Part shown: positions 5,164 to 5,689 of the stretch, piece after piece
Position numbering within the stretch: the stretch's first letter is position 1
Layout of the letters: every line of letters begins with the position of its first letter
Source: Bradyrhizobium sp.
Lineage (GTDB): Bacteria; Pseudomonadota; Alphaproteobacteria; Rhizobiales; Xanthobacteraceae
Direction of reading: 5' to 3'
Length of the DNA: 5,689 nt
Assembly (NCBI GenBank): GCA_028290165.1
Contig: JAQGKJ010000379.1
Span: forward strand, 1-5,689
Translations under genes and position numbers: made by a program
Notes under the pieces: generated by a model
The model's input: the letters and a program-made list of their open reading frames with translations, nothing else
What the model was told of the DNA's origin: nothing
Databases searched by the model: none

Positions 5164-5689
5164 ATGGCCGAGAAACCCAGAAAGCCCTCAAAACTCAAAG
5201 CCCGCCTGCCGCGCGGGCTGGCCGATCGCGGGCCTGCCGAGATCGCCGCGACGCGCGCCATGGTCGAGAAAATCCGCGAAGTTTTCGAGCGCTACGGTTT
5301 TGAGTCGGTGGAAACGCCTTCGATGGAATTCACCGATGCGCTCGGAAAATTCCTGCCCGACCAGGACCGGCCCAACGAGGGCGTGTTCTCGTTCCAGGAC
5401 GACGACGAGCAGTGGATCAGCCTGCGCTACGACCTGACCGCGCCGCTGGCGCGCTATGTCGCGGAAAATTTCGATCACCTGCCAAAACCCTATCGCAGCT
5501 ACCGCGCCGGCTACGTCTATCGCAACGAGAAGCCGGGCCCTGGACGCTTTCGACAATTCATGCAGTTTGACGCCGATACGGTGGGCAGCGCGTCCCCTTC
5601 TGCCGACGCCGAGATGTGCATGATGGCGGCGGATACGATGGAAGCGCTGGGCGTTCCGCGTGGCAGCTATGTGGTGAAGGTGAATAACC
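5164..5689 (+). CDS. hisS: Histidyl-tRNA synthetase, 3' end cut by window edge
   Basis: The frame from ATG 5164 runs open to the right edge, giving 175 residues of a class II synthetase that charges tRNA-His. It opens with a basic tail ([22 protein letters not shown]), then the motif 1 helix ([19 protein letters not shown]), [24 protein letters not shown] (the histidine/ATP pocket segment) and motif 2, [20 protein letters not shown] with its conserved arginines, followed by MQFDADTVG. After motif 2, most bacterial HisRS have a Gly-x-Glu-type segment; FDADTVG here is the form seen in the divergent alphaproteobacterial HisRS, which matches tRNA-His lacking the extra G at position -1. Motif 3 and the anticodon-binding domain lie beyond the window. 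No good ribosome site precedes ATG 5164; an in-frame GTG at 5134 is also unsupported. The start is chosen because the N-terminal sequence fits rhizobial HisRS. Confidence 0.95.
   Translation, partial: MAEKPRKPSKLKARLPRGLADRGPAEIAATRAMVEKIREVFERYGFESVETPSMEFTDALGKFLPDQDRPNEGVFSFQDDDEQWISLRYDLTAPLARYVAENFDHLPKPYRSYRAGYVYRNEKPGPGRFRQFMQFDADTVGSASPSADAEMCMMAADTMEALGVPRGSYVVKVNN

Noticed and set aside
3975..5261. 428-residue open frame on the minus strand across ilvE and the palindrome
   Set aside because: It is antisense to a clear ilvE and runs through the repeat at 5012-5103. Its composition is Arg/Gly/Leu-rich as expected from high-GC antisense frames, and it shows no recognisable domain.
5108..5437. 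109-residue plus-strand frame overlapping hisS
   Set aside because: It is out of frame with the clear HisRS reading frame that runs from 5164 to the window end.

Overview
The window is GC-rich chromosomal DNA that looks like an alphaproteobacterium of the Nitrobacteraceae (Bradyrhizobium / Rhodopseudomonas type). The support is protein-level resemblance of the HisRS, the aminotransferase and the kinase to that group, and intergenic palindromes of a kind familiar from rhizobial genomes. This is recognition from reading, not a database search.

Layout, left to right. (1) Positions 2-280 (+) hold the 3' part of a small secreted protein of unknown function. (2) Positions 324-860 (+) hold a secreted DUF3617-type protein. 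(3) Positions 861-1089 hold no gene but two palindromic repeats, lying between convergent genes. (4) A minus-strand cluster follows, transcribed in the order MarR-family regulator (3777-3217), OmpR-type response regulator (3214-2492), EnvZ-type membrane histidine kinase (2478-1090). The spacings are 2 nt and 13 nt, so this is almost certainly one operon. (5) A 311-nt AT-richer divergent intergenic region (3778-4088) carries a possible promoter and a short inverted repeat. (6) Branched-chain aminotransferase ilvE is at 4089-4979 (+). (7) A long palindromic repeat lies at 5012-5103. (8) hisS (histidyl-tRNA synthetase) starts at 5164 and is cut by the right edge.

How they work together. The kinase and response regulator form a complete His-Asp phosphorelay pair: H269 on the kinase, D69 on the regulator. 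The MarR protein is co-transcribed and is the natural candidate to control or assist it. The MarR plus OmpR-type pair resembles PetP/PetR, described near the cytochrome bc1 genes of Rhodobacter capsulatus. No target or signal can be read from this window. ilvE (last step of Val/Leu/Ile synthesis, first step of their breakdown) and hisS (translation) are housekeeping genes.

I see no mobile element, CRISPR array, tRNA or rRNA gene, and no convincing undescribed system. The points most worth a second look are the kinase H-box with isoleucine in place of the usual proline, the MarR/regulator/kinase operon facing ilvE across a long intergenic region, the dispersed palindromes, and the divergent alphaproteobacterial-type HisRS motif 2.
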